Part shown: piece after piece, positions 23,017-33,674 of the stretch | How positions within the stretch are numbered: the first letter of the stretch is position 1 | Layout: each line of letters begins with the position of its first letter | Source of the DNA: Paracyclopina nana | Lineage: Eukaryota > Arthropoda > Copepoda > Cyclopoida > Cyclopettidae | Length of the DNA: 64,000 nt | NCBI GenBank assembly: GCA_019096065.1 | Contig: JAGUCH010000002.1 | Span: 15,388,501-15,452,500 of the forward strand | Direction of reading: 5' to 3' | The notes under the pieces: generated by a model | Seen by the model: only the letters and a program-made list of their open reading frames with translations | Databases searched by the model: none | Told to the model about the DNA's origin: nothing | Translations under genes and position numbers: made by a program

Positions 23017-24264
23017 TCACCACATTTCTATAGGAAAGGGCTTTTTGATCTGCCTCAAACGTCCACGCGTTCCCTCTGTAGGAGCAGTGAGCACAATTTT
23101 CGTATCCAATGTTTCTGCTGGAGGATCCACTTTTTGCACAGGTGGCAAAGCTCGAATTTTGCGCCCATGTCGGCCTGTTTTTCGCTGCCACAATCCGGAT
23201 CTGGGACGAATTCCCAACCATCTCATACGATTAGGGGAGCCAATCGGCAGGGCTTTCAATGGGTGAATAGATATCTTTCCTACGACACATTGGCAGTGCT
23301 GATCAAAAGAGAGCTGGTGCTTGATTGGGCTCTCCAGAACAACCCTATCTCCCACCTTGAAATTAACTAATACAGTAAGTGCAATAAGAAACATGCTTGA
23401 TTGTCGCACCTTTCTTAAAATTGTGGCAAACGCATTCTCTTGGAAGTAGAGCACATCAGGCTGGGCAGGATGTTTTGGCATGAGACTCACATCTTTGTGA
23501 GGGTACTTTTGCACAAGGCACACTTGAGTGCCAGAGGGTAGAGCTCCCAAAGGATAAGAGTTGCCAGGAATTGGCCTTACGGGGATGTCGGGTATTTTCC
23601 AGGTAGTTGTTATAATGTCACCCTCCTGCATTCCGTCAGTGGCAATTTGCCACCTGAGCTTGTCGCCATAGCCCGTCAAAGCAACCATGGGCTTTCTCAG
23701 GGGATCATAGTGGATGCTGATGACCTTTTCAACTAGGTCAGGACCATCTCTTGGCCAACTTTCAGGCAGTCGATTCCAGTCAATCCAGCGAGCTTTTTGC
23801 TTTGAGCCACCGCCAACTCCTGATATTATCCTTCGCCCAGTTTCAGGATCGCGACCTCCTAGTTTGGTTATAGGAAGCTTTCTCACTGTGTACTTGCCAT
23901 CCTATAAAATAAATTCAATAGTTGAACACTACACATAAAAATCCTAAACTTTAAATATTTTTTAGGAGTAAAGTCTTGTTAATACCTCGGGGTAATGAAT
24001 GATGTATCTATAGTTGAGATGAGGCCCAACTCTACCATCGTATTTGACACCAGGAGCCAAACGCTTGTGTGGACCCACAGGTCTTTCTCGCAAGACTTTG
24101 TAGTCCATTCTATGGAGTCCCAAGTGTCTTGAAGCCAAATCAACAGCACTGGTTTGAAGTAGAGCCGTGGAGATCATTGGCAACACAGGTTGCAGCCTTT
24201 GCGAAGTGTTGTGGCTCAAATGTTGAGCAAGACTGCTCATTAGAAGCCTTGACGATGATATCAT
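23017..24264 (-). CDS. MRPL2: Mitochondrial ribosomal protein L2 (uL2m)
   Basis: Large-subunit protein near the peptidyl transferase centre of the mitoribosome. Exons 24264-23986, 23901-23410 and 23355-23017 give 369 residues, somewhat longer than the human protein (about 305). The N-terminus has the Ser/Arg/Leu-rich character of a mitochondrial presequence. Diagnostic uL2 stretches are KLGGRDPETGRRI, GGGSKQKARWIDW, KVISIHYDPLRKPMVAL, GDIITTTW, IPVRPGNSYPLGALP-type (with an insertion, IPVRPIPGNSYPLGALP) and the C-terminal SPNRMRWLGIRPR. Its 3' end lies 12 bp from that of MFSD5, so the 3' UTRs or poly(A) signals must overlap. Upstream it diverges from NSMCE4A across 609 bp. Confidence 0.95.
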
Positions 24265-24873
24265 TGTCGGACCTTAATCCACTATCACTGAAGCGGAATT
24301 TTGCTTCAAGTTTATTTATTTACATCTGCTGACTACTGAGTACTGCTCGTGAGAGTAAAATAAACGCTCCATGATCTTAATTTTGATTGTGAACACCTTT
24401 CTAAAATGGACTTTTCTCACTTTAATGTTGCTCAAGAAAACTGTAACTTCTTCGAGCTTTTATTTGAAATTAGAATGAACTCAATTTAATCAATTTAAAA
24501 CAATGTTCATTTCCCGGGATTTTTTATATGCTATTGGCTCACAGGTAACGAAGCGATAATTTTAAGCTCTAGACACAGATGAACACCGTTAATAAATATA
24601 TGCTTTTGTTTCATGATAAAATCATAATAGCTGAAATGTACCATGGCACTTGATTTTGTTGATTGGTAGCATATTTATTGTAAATAACTACCTAAAATAG
24701 AGTTTTAAAAATACAACAACGATCGAGCTTTACGCTTTGCACTTTTTTCGTACTGTGATTAAATGGAAAAAAATCCGTCAAAACAAGTTGGGTCACGACT
24801 TACGAATTACGATTCCAATTTACCAATATCTAAGAATTCAAGTAATTCATAATTGAAATTAGAGGCCTTCATC
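24265..24873. promoter_or_regulatory. Divergent intergenic region between MRPL2 and NSMCE4A
   Basis: 609 bp between opposing start codons, AT-rich, no ORF and no repeat recognised. The promoter role is inferred from position. Confidence 0.35.
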
Positions 24874-26075
24874 ATGAGCAGCGACGAAGAAAATGATGTC
24901 AATTTTGGCAATAGAAGTGTTGATGAAGAGGCAGCGTTCGAATTCATTGCCAAAAAGAACATAACACCAGAAATCCGCAAAAATACTCGGAGAAGCTACA
25001 AACTTTTGCTAACATCTACTGCAAGATTTGACGATGTCGACTGCACTGAGGTATGACTTCCAGCATCGCTATTATTATATGAATTATGAACTTTATTCCA
25101 ATTACAGATTGATAAGCGCAAGTTTGCCAAAGCTATGAAAATGACCAATACGCTCTTTGAAAAAGTTGATTCTCCTCAAGAAGCCGTTCTGGATGCAAAG
25201 ATCGTCAAACACTTGTCGCGACTCACCAAAAACCAGGTGGAATGTCTCTCTGTAAACGCGCAAAAGTTCGCCCCGGGCGAATTTGCAGATATGCTTTTCG
25301 ACTATGCCCACAGCAAAACGGATTTGCAAATTCCCGGTAAATCCGAGAGAGACATCGAGAACGGAATGTTTATCCAGCATTGGCAATTCATTGGCGACCA
25401 GTGTCATGCATATATGGCCAAGCCTGCCTATCTCGACTACATTTATGGGTCTATGGAGAGAGAGAAAAATCTGCTAATGGAGGAGAAAAAAACTGCTAGC
25501 AGGGCACGAAAGTCTCTTGGCGATGGTGTAGGTGCAGCTACTCAAATGCTCATGGATGATGGCAAAGGCCAGGTGAACATCCCTGAGACTGGCGCGTCTC
25601 TCACTGAAATGCTAGTCGAGTCCACAATGATGCATCTGAAAGAAGTCTTCATGATGAATGAGAAGTACTGCGGTTTTTTCTCTTTTATCCTCGAGTCTTT
25701 TTACTAAGCAACTTTTTTCGCAGAGAACCTGTGCCCTATTTCGAGTTCATCCTGGATCCCACTAGCTTTGGCAAAAGCGTGGAGAACATGTTTCACGTCT
25801 CGTTCCTCATCAAGGAGGGACGAGCGAAAATTAAATTAGATGAGAGCGACGGAGGTCTTCCCTACATTAAGCCCATGTCTGGTAAGAGTGACGAGAAGCA
25901 AAAGCGTAAAAGCTCAGGAGGCGGAATTAGCCGTCATCAAGCCATCCTCAGTCTCACAGTCGACGAATGGGAAGAGCTGATTGACATTTTCAAAATTGAA
26001 AAGCCCACTATTCAACATGACTTGGAAGCGTTGAGGAGGAAGCAAATTTCCTCCAAAAGGTCCAAATTGTCATGA
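24874..26075 (+). CDS. NSMCE4A: Nse4 kleisin subunit of the SMC5/6 complex
   Basis: Non-SMC element 4 bridges the SMC5 and SMC6 heads, acting in DNA repair and genome maintenance in the nucleus. Exons 24874-25050, 25108-25664 and 25724-26075 give 361 residues, normal for the family. The N-terminal helical region (IRKNTRRSYKLLL) contacts SMC6. FAPGEFADMLFDYA lies in the middle. The C-terminal winged-helix part carries the family signature PVPYFEFILDPTSFGKSVEN followed by FHVSFLIKEG, with the last helix near LTVDEWEELIDIF. Upstream in-frame codons include no ATG before 24874. It ends 72 bp from the DHODH stop, in convergent orientation. Confidence 0.93.
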
Positions 26076-26147
26076 AATGCCTCAAGTTCTATTCTCAACT
26101 TGAATTTCAAAAATTAAAAAAGCACTGTGTAATCTGGAGGAATTTAT

Positions 26148-27323
26148 TTACTGTTTTGTATCAATGCCAATGGCTTCGTGCACGCTCTGAAAGCCATCGT
26201 TTCTCAAAAGTTGAGCCAATTCTGAGGCCACTGTATATGCAACTGGAGGTCCTTGGAAGGCAAAAGATGTATAAAGTTGCACTAGGCTCGCTCCAGCCCT
26301 GATTTTTTCATATGCATCCTTCCCGGTCGACACTCCTCCCACTCCAATGATGGGAATTTGTCCTTTGGTCAGCCTGTGCATATCTTTAATTGCCAGCGTT
26401 GACATGTCTTTCAGTGGCCTCCCCGAAAGCCCTCCAATCTCACTTTTGTGCTCACTTTTTAGGCTCTCCGGCCTGGAAATTGTCGTATTGCTCACAATGA
26501 GTCCATCAATTTTTAGCTCAATAGCCACTTGAGCAATGTCAGCCTTGTCTTGCTCGTCCAAGTCTGGAGCAATTTTGAGCAACACAGGAGGAGTCTTGCC
26601 TTTCAGCTCCCCATCACGAGCTTGTAGCACTCTCGATATGACAGCCTCTAATTCTTTTTTTCCTTGCAGTTTGCGCAAACCAGGAGTATTGGGGCTTGAC
26701 ACGTTGATCACCAAGTAATCTGCAAAGGGGCCCAGAGCACGCACGCCATCCACATAGTCCTTGGCAGCGTCCTCTGAGGTCTTGTTTTTGCCCAAATTGA
26801 CGCCAAGGACAGCTCTTGACCTGTCCACTCTTTCCAAGTTGGACTTGACAGCCACGTGGCCTAGGCTATTGAACCCGTATCTGTTGATAACAGCTTGGTC
26901 TTCCACCAGACGAAACACTCTAGGTTGAGCGTTGCCAGGCTGAGGCTCTGGCGTCACTGAGCCGACCTCAATGAAGCCAAAGCCTAAGCTGGCCAAGCCA
27001 TCAAAGGCCTCCGCATCCTTGTCAAAGCCTGCTGCAAGGCCGATTGGGTTTTTGAATGACAACCCCAATACTTTCGTTGAGAGTAGGTTCTCGTCCGATG
27101 CGGCTATTTTTGGAGCAAATAAGAGCTTGCGTGAAGCTGCCCAAATTGCCAGCTTGTGAGCTTTTTCCGCGTCTACCAACTTCTGTGATACTGGCATCAA
27201 AAACTTCGAGTAGAAATCCGGGTCCCCCTTGTAGATGGCTATCACTGAGAAGCTCACAGCTCCCAATGCTCCCATCTTGATGGCTTGATAAATCTTTTGC
27301 CCAGCACTGTATTTTGATGCCAT
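26148..27323 (-). CDS. DHODH: Dihydroorotate dehydrogenase (quinone), mitochondrial
   Basis: Fourth step of de novo pyrimidine synthesis: oxidises dihydroorotate to orotate with FMN, passing electrons to ubiquinone in the inner mitochondrial membrane. It is a single uninterrupted exon, unlike its neighbours, of 391 residues from ATG 27323; the frame stays open upstream to 27359 but without another ATG. Class 2 layout: short targeting sequence, one membrane helix (about residues 17-34), the quinone-tunnel helical region, then the FMN barrel. Motifs: [48 protein letters not shown] with the catalytic Ser, and the FMN-binding [17 protein letters not shown] near the C-terminus. No sign of retroposition such as a poly(A) remnant was seen. 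Confidence 0.97.
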   Translation of the reverse strand: MASKYSAGQKIYQAIKMGALGAVSFSVIAIYKGDPDFYSKFLMPVSQKLVDAEKAHKLAIWAASRKLLFAPKIAASDENLLSTKVLGLSFKNPIGLAAGFDKDAEAFDGLASLGFGFIEVGSVTPEPQPGNAQPRVFRLVEDQAVINRYGFNSLGHVAVKSNLERVDRSRAVLGVNLGKNKTSEDAAKDYVDGVRALGPFADYLVINVSSPNTPGLRKLQGKKELEAVISRVLQARDGELKGKTPPVLLKIAPDLDEQDKADIAQVAIELKIDGLIVSNTTISRPESLKSEHKSEIGGLSGRPLKDMSTLAIKDMHRLTKGQIPIIGVGGVSTGKDAYEKIRAGASLVQLYTSFAFQGPPVAYTVASELAQLLRNDGFQSVHEAIGIDTKQ

Positions 27324-27889
27324 GTCTTGGCTGTTCTCAAGAGAGCTGTCAGTTGTCACCTGGACTATGCGTTATGCTCGTGGTTGCAATGTTTACACGC
27401 GTCGCTGTGTACCGGAAAAATTAAGCGCTAGAATATGAATGATGCTAGCTATTATGTTCGTAATCCCATTTTTGCAGCTCGAGGGATTCATTAACGTTAA
27501 AAGGTTTCTGTTTTGCGTGTCCCTGTAAGAAAGTATTAGCTCACAATTATGCTTATTTGAAGATACTTTTAGCTAGGCTATCCAAGCCGGGGAAGAATGT
27601 GCTTTGCCGCCTTATAAAATTTGAGAGGAGCGAGCAAATGGCAAATTGTACGGAAAGCACTGTGGATAATTGGACGAAACTCTAGAAAATAGGGGAGCTT
27701 TTTGTCAAATTGTCTCTGAAATTGCGCAATTGAAGCAACGATCATACTTGCAACGATTATGTTATCAGGCCAAAAATCCTTACGTTTGCTTAGCTTGGAC
27801 AGATGTGGCTCTTCTTATCACTTTTTTAGATTCCTTGCTTGAAATTTGGTCCTCACCGAAGTCGCAAAATTTAATATTAAGTATGATTG

Positions 27890-28060
27890 CCAAAGGGTTT
27901 TTCCCTCGAATTCTTATGTAGAAAACCTTGACTCTCCTGATGTCCACATGAAGCAGCATTGGGCCACCATGTAAGGCAAGTATGGGTGGCTATGCAAGAT
28001 TTGGGTAAAATTTGAAGAAATAAAATTGGGTGAATTGAACAAGCAAGACTGGGGGACCTA
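27890..28060 (+). repeat. Dispersed repeat R1, partial copy 3
   Basis: Contains the R1 landmarks GCCAAAGGGTTTTTCCCT and ATTCTTATGTAGAAAA followed by a gatgtccacat segment, matching about 1925-2060. The remainder of 27324-28254 shows no gene; it covers the DHODH upstream side and the upstream flank of the receptor pseudogene. Confidence 0.55.
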
Positions 28061-28254
28061 GCAAGAATTGCTTTTGATATCATTGTACACAGTGCCAAAA
28101 GGTAAACTAATTCAAGGTAGTACCAGGTGCAATCTGTTGTAGAACCAGGCATTAGCATAGCTACATTCTCTTGAGCTGCCAGCTAATTTTGAGAGCTCAT
28201 AGTTGGCACAATATGCTTTCTCTTCAATTCCTGGCATACTCTTGAACATAGAAG

Positions 28255-30557
28255 ATGTACCTGAACTGTTCCCTATCCTGGAAGGATACTGATCATGTCT
28301 TGTATGATGGAAAGCCATCACTCATCGAAGCCGTAGCCACAACTTTCTTATCAGTTGTTGTCCTTACTTTGTATTTGATGGTTCAAAGAGCCATTATTCT
28401 GCTTCTGAAAAGGGGCTACGCGCATGTGTCCAGCTCCACGAAAAAAGTCAAAAATTCTACCAAGATATTCCTCTAAATTGTCACATATTATGATGTCCCA
28501 TAATATATGGCCGCATGAATAATTATAAAGTAACATTCTGTGCTACATCAGGCTGCATGGGCCCACACATAATGTCCCATAGCATTCTGTCCCATAGCAT
28601 TTTGTCTCATAGCATAATGTCCCATAACAAATTGTCACAAAGCAGATTGTTGCATAGCATATTGTCACATAGGCATTTGTCCCATAGCATATTGGCTCAT
28701 AGCAAGTTGGCACATAGCAGATTGTCTCATAGCAAGTTGGCACATAGCATATTGTCTCATAGCATATTGTCCCATAGCATAATGTCCCATTGCATAATGT
28801 CTCATACCATAATGTCTCATAGCATAATGTCACATAGCATAATGTCACATAGCACAATGTCTCATACCGTATTGTCACATAGTATTTTGGCTCATAGCAT
28901 AATGTCTCATAGCATAATGTCTCATAGCATATTGGCACATAGGCAATTGTCTCATAGCAAATTGTCTCATAGCATATTGTCACATAGCACAATGTCACAT
29001 AGCATATTGGCTCATAGCAATTTGGCTCATAGCAAATTGTCTCATAGCAAATTGTCTCATAGGATATAATGCTATGTGACATTATGCTATGAGCCAAAAT
29101 GCTATGTGACAATTTGCTATGTGCCAATATGCTATGAGACAATTTGCTATGAGACAATTTGCTATGTGACAATTGCCTATGAGACAATTTGCTATGAGCC
29201 AATTTGCTATGAGACAATTTGCTATGAGACAATTTGCTATGAGACAATTTTCTATGAGCCAATATGCTATGGGACTATCTACTATGAGACAATATGCTAT
29301 GAGACAATCTGCTATGTGCCAACTTGCTATGAGACAATCTGCTATGTGCCAACTTGCTATGAGCCAATATGCTATGGGACATTATGGTATGTGATAATAT
29401 ACTATGAGACAAGGTCCTTTTTTCAAATCAGTAAGTATAATATAACCTTGTAGCCTTAATGGCTATGGAACATTTTGCTATGTTCCAAGAATATAAAACT
29501 ATTAATTTGCAATTTTTTGTAAAGCTGGACACATGCGCGTAGCCTGAAAAGGTTACCAGAAAGACACTTTAACCTGTTGGTTTATCCTCACATAGTAAGA
29601 ACTTTTTCTTTTATGCTAAGAAAGTCAACTTTCTATGACCTTTTCTTTTACCAATACAGACTCTTGGATTATTGGTAGTTCCTTTTTACATGACAGCCTT
29701 TGTGGGGCAAGGCTTCATTTACCCAGCCAAAGATTTTGTGGGTGAGCCATTATGCTATGTGTGGCGCATCTGTGAGTTTTACTCTGTTTTATTCCTGCTA
29801 TCTCACTCTTTCTTCACCAACTTATACCGATACATTTGCATCAAAAAAAGTACTCTACTTTTGGAATATAACATAAGTGGAAAGGTGAAGCACTTTTTTG
29901 GAATAAAGTTCTACTTTAAGCATTTTTTAAAATCTAGGCTCTTGCTCAAATAACTGTCACAGTGATGTTTGTCTATCCAGCATTGTTCACAGTTCTTCGC
30001 ATGCCAAGGTTTGATGAGTACCATCCACTTCTTAATTGCCTTGGACGAGCAGAAATAACTAACACATATTATGCAGTGGAACGTGACAACTGGTTTGTTG
30101 GGCTGGTAGGCACTTAGCACTGTAATGATTGCCTCAAATATCCTTGATGCATATATGCTGCAGAAGTGCTTTAAAGAGTCTCAAAGTCAAACAGAAAATG
30201 CTAGAACAATGTTGACTGCTGGCAGCTACCTTAGAAGGAAGAGGTTGGTTTTGTGATCAATAATACTTTTAAGCTTAAAAAAAGAGCTAACATACTTTTT
30301 TAAGGGATGATGGTATGATAATAAGCACATCAATCATTCAATGGATAGTTGAGGTTGTGCACTCTGTTTTTCTGATTGCATACTACTTCCTTTTATTTGG
30401 AAACAACATCTTCTTCAACAGGTGCCTGGTCCTCGTGAATATCACTGCTTACTTAGTGATATATCCACTGTTCTACTTAAATGGCGACCCAAGATTCAGG
30501 AGACAGCGCATGGAACATGGCATATTGTTTGCACTTAAAAGAGCTCTGTTAGAATAA
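28255..30557 (+). pseudogene. 7TM receptor pseudogene (family copy A), disrupted by a foldback insertion
   Basis: Broken member of the three-copy 7TM family at 37026-38218 and 38996-40189. Its four-exon layout is still readable: exon 1 28255-29594 (interrupted at 28414-29544), exon 2 29660-29884 (225 nt, same as both paralogues), exon 3 29938-30243 and exon 4 30305-30557. Exon 3 is 306 nt against 326 in the paralogues, owing to a 9-nt deletion near 30077 and an 11-nt deletion near 30112; the latter shifts the frame to an immediate stop (TAG in GGCACTTAG). Two independent lesions thus inactivate it. Introns and exons remain very close to copy B, so duplication and decay look recent. AATAAA overlaps the original stop (30553-30558). 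Confidence 0.88.
28414..29544. mobile_element. Foldback element FB5 with 8-bp target duplication, 15-nt mirrored arrays
   Basis: A 1131-bp insertion in exon 1 of the receptor pseudogene. Perfect 21-bp terminal inverted repeats (28414-28434 and 29524-29544) begin GGCTACGCGCATGTG. The target duplication TGAAAAGG is seen at 28406-28413 and 29545-29552; the intact paralogue has this sequence once. Inside, the left arm (about 28560-29060) is some 33 units of 15 nt such as CATAGCATAATGTCC. The right arm (about 29066-29415) is the inverse, some 23 units such as CTATGAGACAATTTG. Because 15 is a multiple of 3 and the unit lacks stops, long spurious ORFs appear on both strands; there is no transposase. 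An 8-bp duplication fits hAT-like or P-like transposition. Confidence 0.93.
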
Positions 30558-30630
30558 ATACATAGTTATATTACCATAAAATGATGTCTTTGGACAAATC
30601 TATTCATATCTCTAAATGGATATAGTACAA

Positions 30631-32843
30631 TTAATAAGAACGGATTGCGGGTGGCACCCAATCACACTCTTTGGCGTCCAGGGTGTGGTCAATGACAGGC
30701 CTGTATTCCAATGAAGTTTTGCCAGTTTCGTCCACATAAGAGAGAGTGTGCTTCCTCCAATGTTGTTCCACAGGCTTCTTCTGCTGGCCTTCCAGAGGCT
30801 TGGAGTAATCGTACTCATCCATACGGTCCTTGTAATCCTCCCTACAAGCATTACTTGAGCATCTTTGCTTTGACAATAGTAGAGATAACCTTTTACCTGG
30901 CATGTGCACCACGGGATTCTTTCCTGGCCTCAGCAGATACAATGGTTTGCATGGCATTGATCATGCAGTTTTGCAACTCGAGCGATTCGATCAAGTCAGA
31001 ATTCCAGACCAAGCTAGAGTCAGAGACCTTGATATCTTTCATGTCATCCCAGACTCCATGCATCTTGTTGATACCCTCTTTCAACACCTAGAAATCAAAA
31101 GTATGATAAATTGCTCAACCTAAGATAACCAAGCACCTACATTGCCAGTCCTGAAAACTGCAGCATGATTCTGCATGGTCTTCTGCATGCTCAATCGAAG
31201 TGCTGCAGTGGGAGTGGATCCACTTGCAAATCTGAGATGGTCGACATTGGCAACGCTGGCCTCTCCAGCATTGGGATTGAGTTCGCGAATCTTCTCACCA
31301 GGCTTGCTTTCCTCAGCAATGGTCTTGGCGCAGGCCCTTCCAAAAACGACCAGATCAAGCAGGGAATTGGCGCCCAGCCTGTTGGCTCCGTGCACTGATG
31401 CGCAGGCAGTTTCTCCAGCAGCGTAGAGCCCGGGAACAACTTGATCCTGGCCATCTTTGTGGGTGATGACTTGTCCTCTGTAGTTGGTGGGCACACCGCC
31501 CATGTTGTAGTGAACAGTGGGGAGCACGGGAATGGGTTCGCGAGTCACGTCAACGCCAGCAAAGATCATGGCGGTCTCAGAAATGCCAGGCAGCCTTTGG
31601 GCCAACTGTTCTGGGGGCAAGTGGTGCAGTTGGAGATAAACGTGATCCTTTTCGGGTCCGCAGCCTCGTCCCTCGCGGATTTCGATGGTCATTGACCTCG
31701 ACACGACGTCACGAGAGGCCAAGTCCTTGGCTACGGGAGCATAACGCTCCATAAACCTTTCACCTGTAATGACGAAGGAAATGTTTTGTCACTCTCTTCA
31801 AATGAGACAGCCTAAATGAAGGGACAATGGCAAAAATATTATGCATCTCATACCTTCAGAGTTAACCAAGTAACCGCCCTCTCCGCGACATCCTTCGGTC
31901 ATGAGGCAACCAGCGCCATAAATACCAGTAGGATGGAACTGGACAAACTCCATATCTTGATTGGGCAGACCAGCCCTGGTGACCATTGCAGTGGCGTCAC
32001 CAGTGCAAGTGTGCGCAGAGGTTGCGCTGAAGTAAGCCTTGCCATAGCCTCCACAGGCCAACACGGTATTCTTGGAGCGGAAACGGTGGATTGATCCGTC
32101 TTCCAGGCAGAGGGCAATGACTCCCACGCATTCTCCTCCCTCCATGAGGAGATCCAAAGCAAAATACTCGATGAAATAGTTACAGTCATACCTATAGTAC
32201 ACCATGTTTAGAAATGTTGGAAAAGAGAAAATTGAGAAAATTACCTCAAGCTTTGACCGTAGAGAGTGTGCAACAAAGAGTGGCCAGTTCTGTCGGCTAC
32301 GCAACAGCAACGATGGGCTTGACCTCCCTTGCCGAACTTGTAGGATTGACCTCCAAAGGCCCTCTGGTAGATTTTGCCCTCGGGCGTCCTGGAGAAGGGC
32401 ATGCCATAGTTCTCCAGCTCGATGACAGCAGCAGGAGCCTCCCTGGCCATGTAGTGAATGGCATCTTGGTCTCCCAGCCAATCCGAGCCCTTGACAGTGT
32501 CATACATGTGCCAACGCCAGTCGTCAGGCTCCATGTTGCCCAAGGCAGCATTGATACCTCCCTGAGCAGCCACAGTGTGACTCCTGGTGGGGAACAGCTT
32601 GGTGATGACAGCGGTTTTGAAGCCCTCTTGAACGAGGCCGAAGGCGGCTCTCAGACCAGCCCCTCCGGCTCCAACAACGACAGCATCGTAGGTGTGATCG
32701 ACAACGGGGTATTGCCTGGATGAGCCCTCCGACACTTTGGCCTCGCCCTGGCCTCCAACGGTGAAGTGGAGGCCCCTCGACGAGGCGGCGGGAGCAAGTT
32801 TGGGCAACTTTGCCTTGGCAAGTCGCGAGACGTTCGACAACAT
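30631..32843 (-). CDS. SDHA: Succinate dehydrogenase flavoprotein subunit, mitochondrial
   Basis: Catalytic subunit of respiratory complex II: oxidises succinate to fumarate in the TCA cycle, passing electrons through FAD to SDHB. Exons 32843-32245, 32191-31854, 31763-31141, 31087-30897 and 30841-30631 give 653 residues (family about 650-665). The first 30-40 residues look like a mitochondrial presequence. FAD-binding [13 protein letters not shown] is at about 58-70; the covalent FAD histidine is H89 in [10 protein letters not shown]. Substrate/active-site stretches include [39 protein letters not shown] and [14 protein letters not shown]. The C-terminal [16 protein letters not shown] region is complete. 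ATG 32843 was chosen over an upstream in-frame codon because it starts the presequence. Confidence 0.97.
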
Positions 32844-33674
32844 CTTCTGGAATGAGACGATTTGGTTCAGACAGAATAAGGAAAGCAAGCTGTTATGAAA
32901 TTTGGCAGCTTACGTAACTTTTACATAAATAGGACTCGACGGTTAAATAACGCTACGTTCTTATTAAAAATGAGGCCTACATTTATTTTACGCGTAAAGA
33001 CAACTTGACAATCTCCGCTTTGAGCTTAAAGCTTTGCCCAAGCAATTGCGCTTACCTCCGAAAACTTATTTATTTTTTTATTAAAAATGGAGATTTTTCT
33101 TTCACTTACTGTTACGATGGATCGAGTTGCTGAGTCTATTGATTCTTTGGTAATCAAGAAATCAATGAAGCTGGCTCTTTTGAAACATTTTGCTATTCGA
33201 AGGTTACTTCAAGGATTAAAAGTCTGAATGATAGGTATAAAATGTGACATTTCAATCACTGTTGAATGGCAAGCTAACTCTAAATAATGTTGAGAATGCC
33301 TCAAAAAGAAATATTCAGCTACTTTGAGGAACCATTGAAGACATAGATCAGATTCACCCGAGCTCTAATCTGCTTGAGATCTGTTTTTCAGCTTCTCATC
33401 GAAAAATGATATAATGCAACAATTCCAGCCTGAATAGCAAAAAGAAACTTCAGATTGACAGACTTGCACATTTGGCAATAAGATTTAAGAGCCTTGATTC
33501 TTTCTCAAGAAAACCTTTTTGTGCCTTAAAAAATGTGAATCATTTTATATGAAAAGTTTGGTGTAATTTGACGGAAAAACTTTCCGTCTGAAATTGAGAC
33601 ACGTCAGCTGTCACGGTAAAAAATAACAACAGTCAACAAACGTCTGGTAGAATTTTTAGTTTTTGAGCGTCATC
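32844..33674. promoter_or_regulatory. Divergent intergenic region between SDHA and USO1
   Basis: 831 bp separate the two start codons. AT-rich, no ORF, no repeat recognised. It presumably holds both promoters; this is inferred from position only. Confidence 0.35.

Noticed and set aside
28560..29415. CRISPR-like regular array
   Set aside because: Units are contiguous without unique spacers, mirrored in two arms, and lie in a eukaryotic genome inside a transposon-like element.
28515..29453. Long repetitive open frames (184, 239 and 125 codons) of five-residue repeats on both strands
   Set aside because: They follow from a stop-free 15-nt unit inside the FB5 foldback; frames exist on both strands with no start context, domain or codon bias. 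Not genes.
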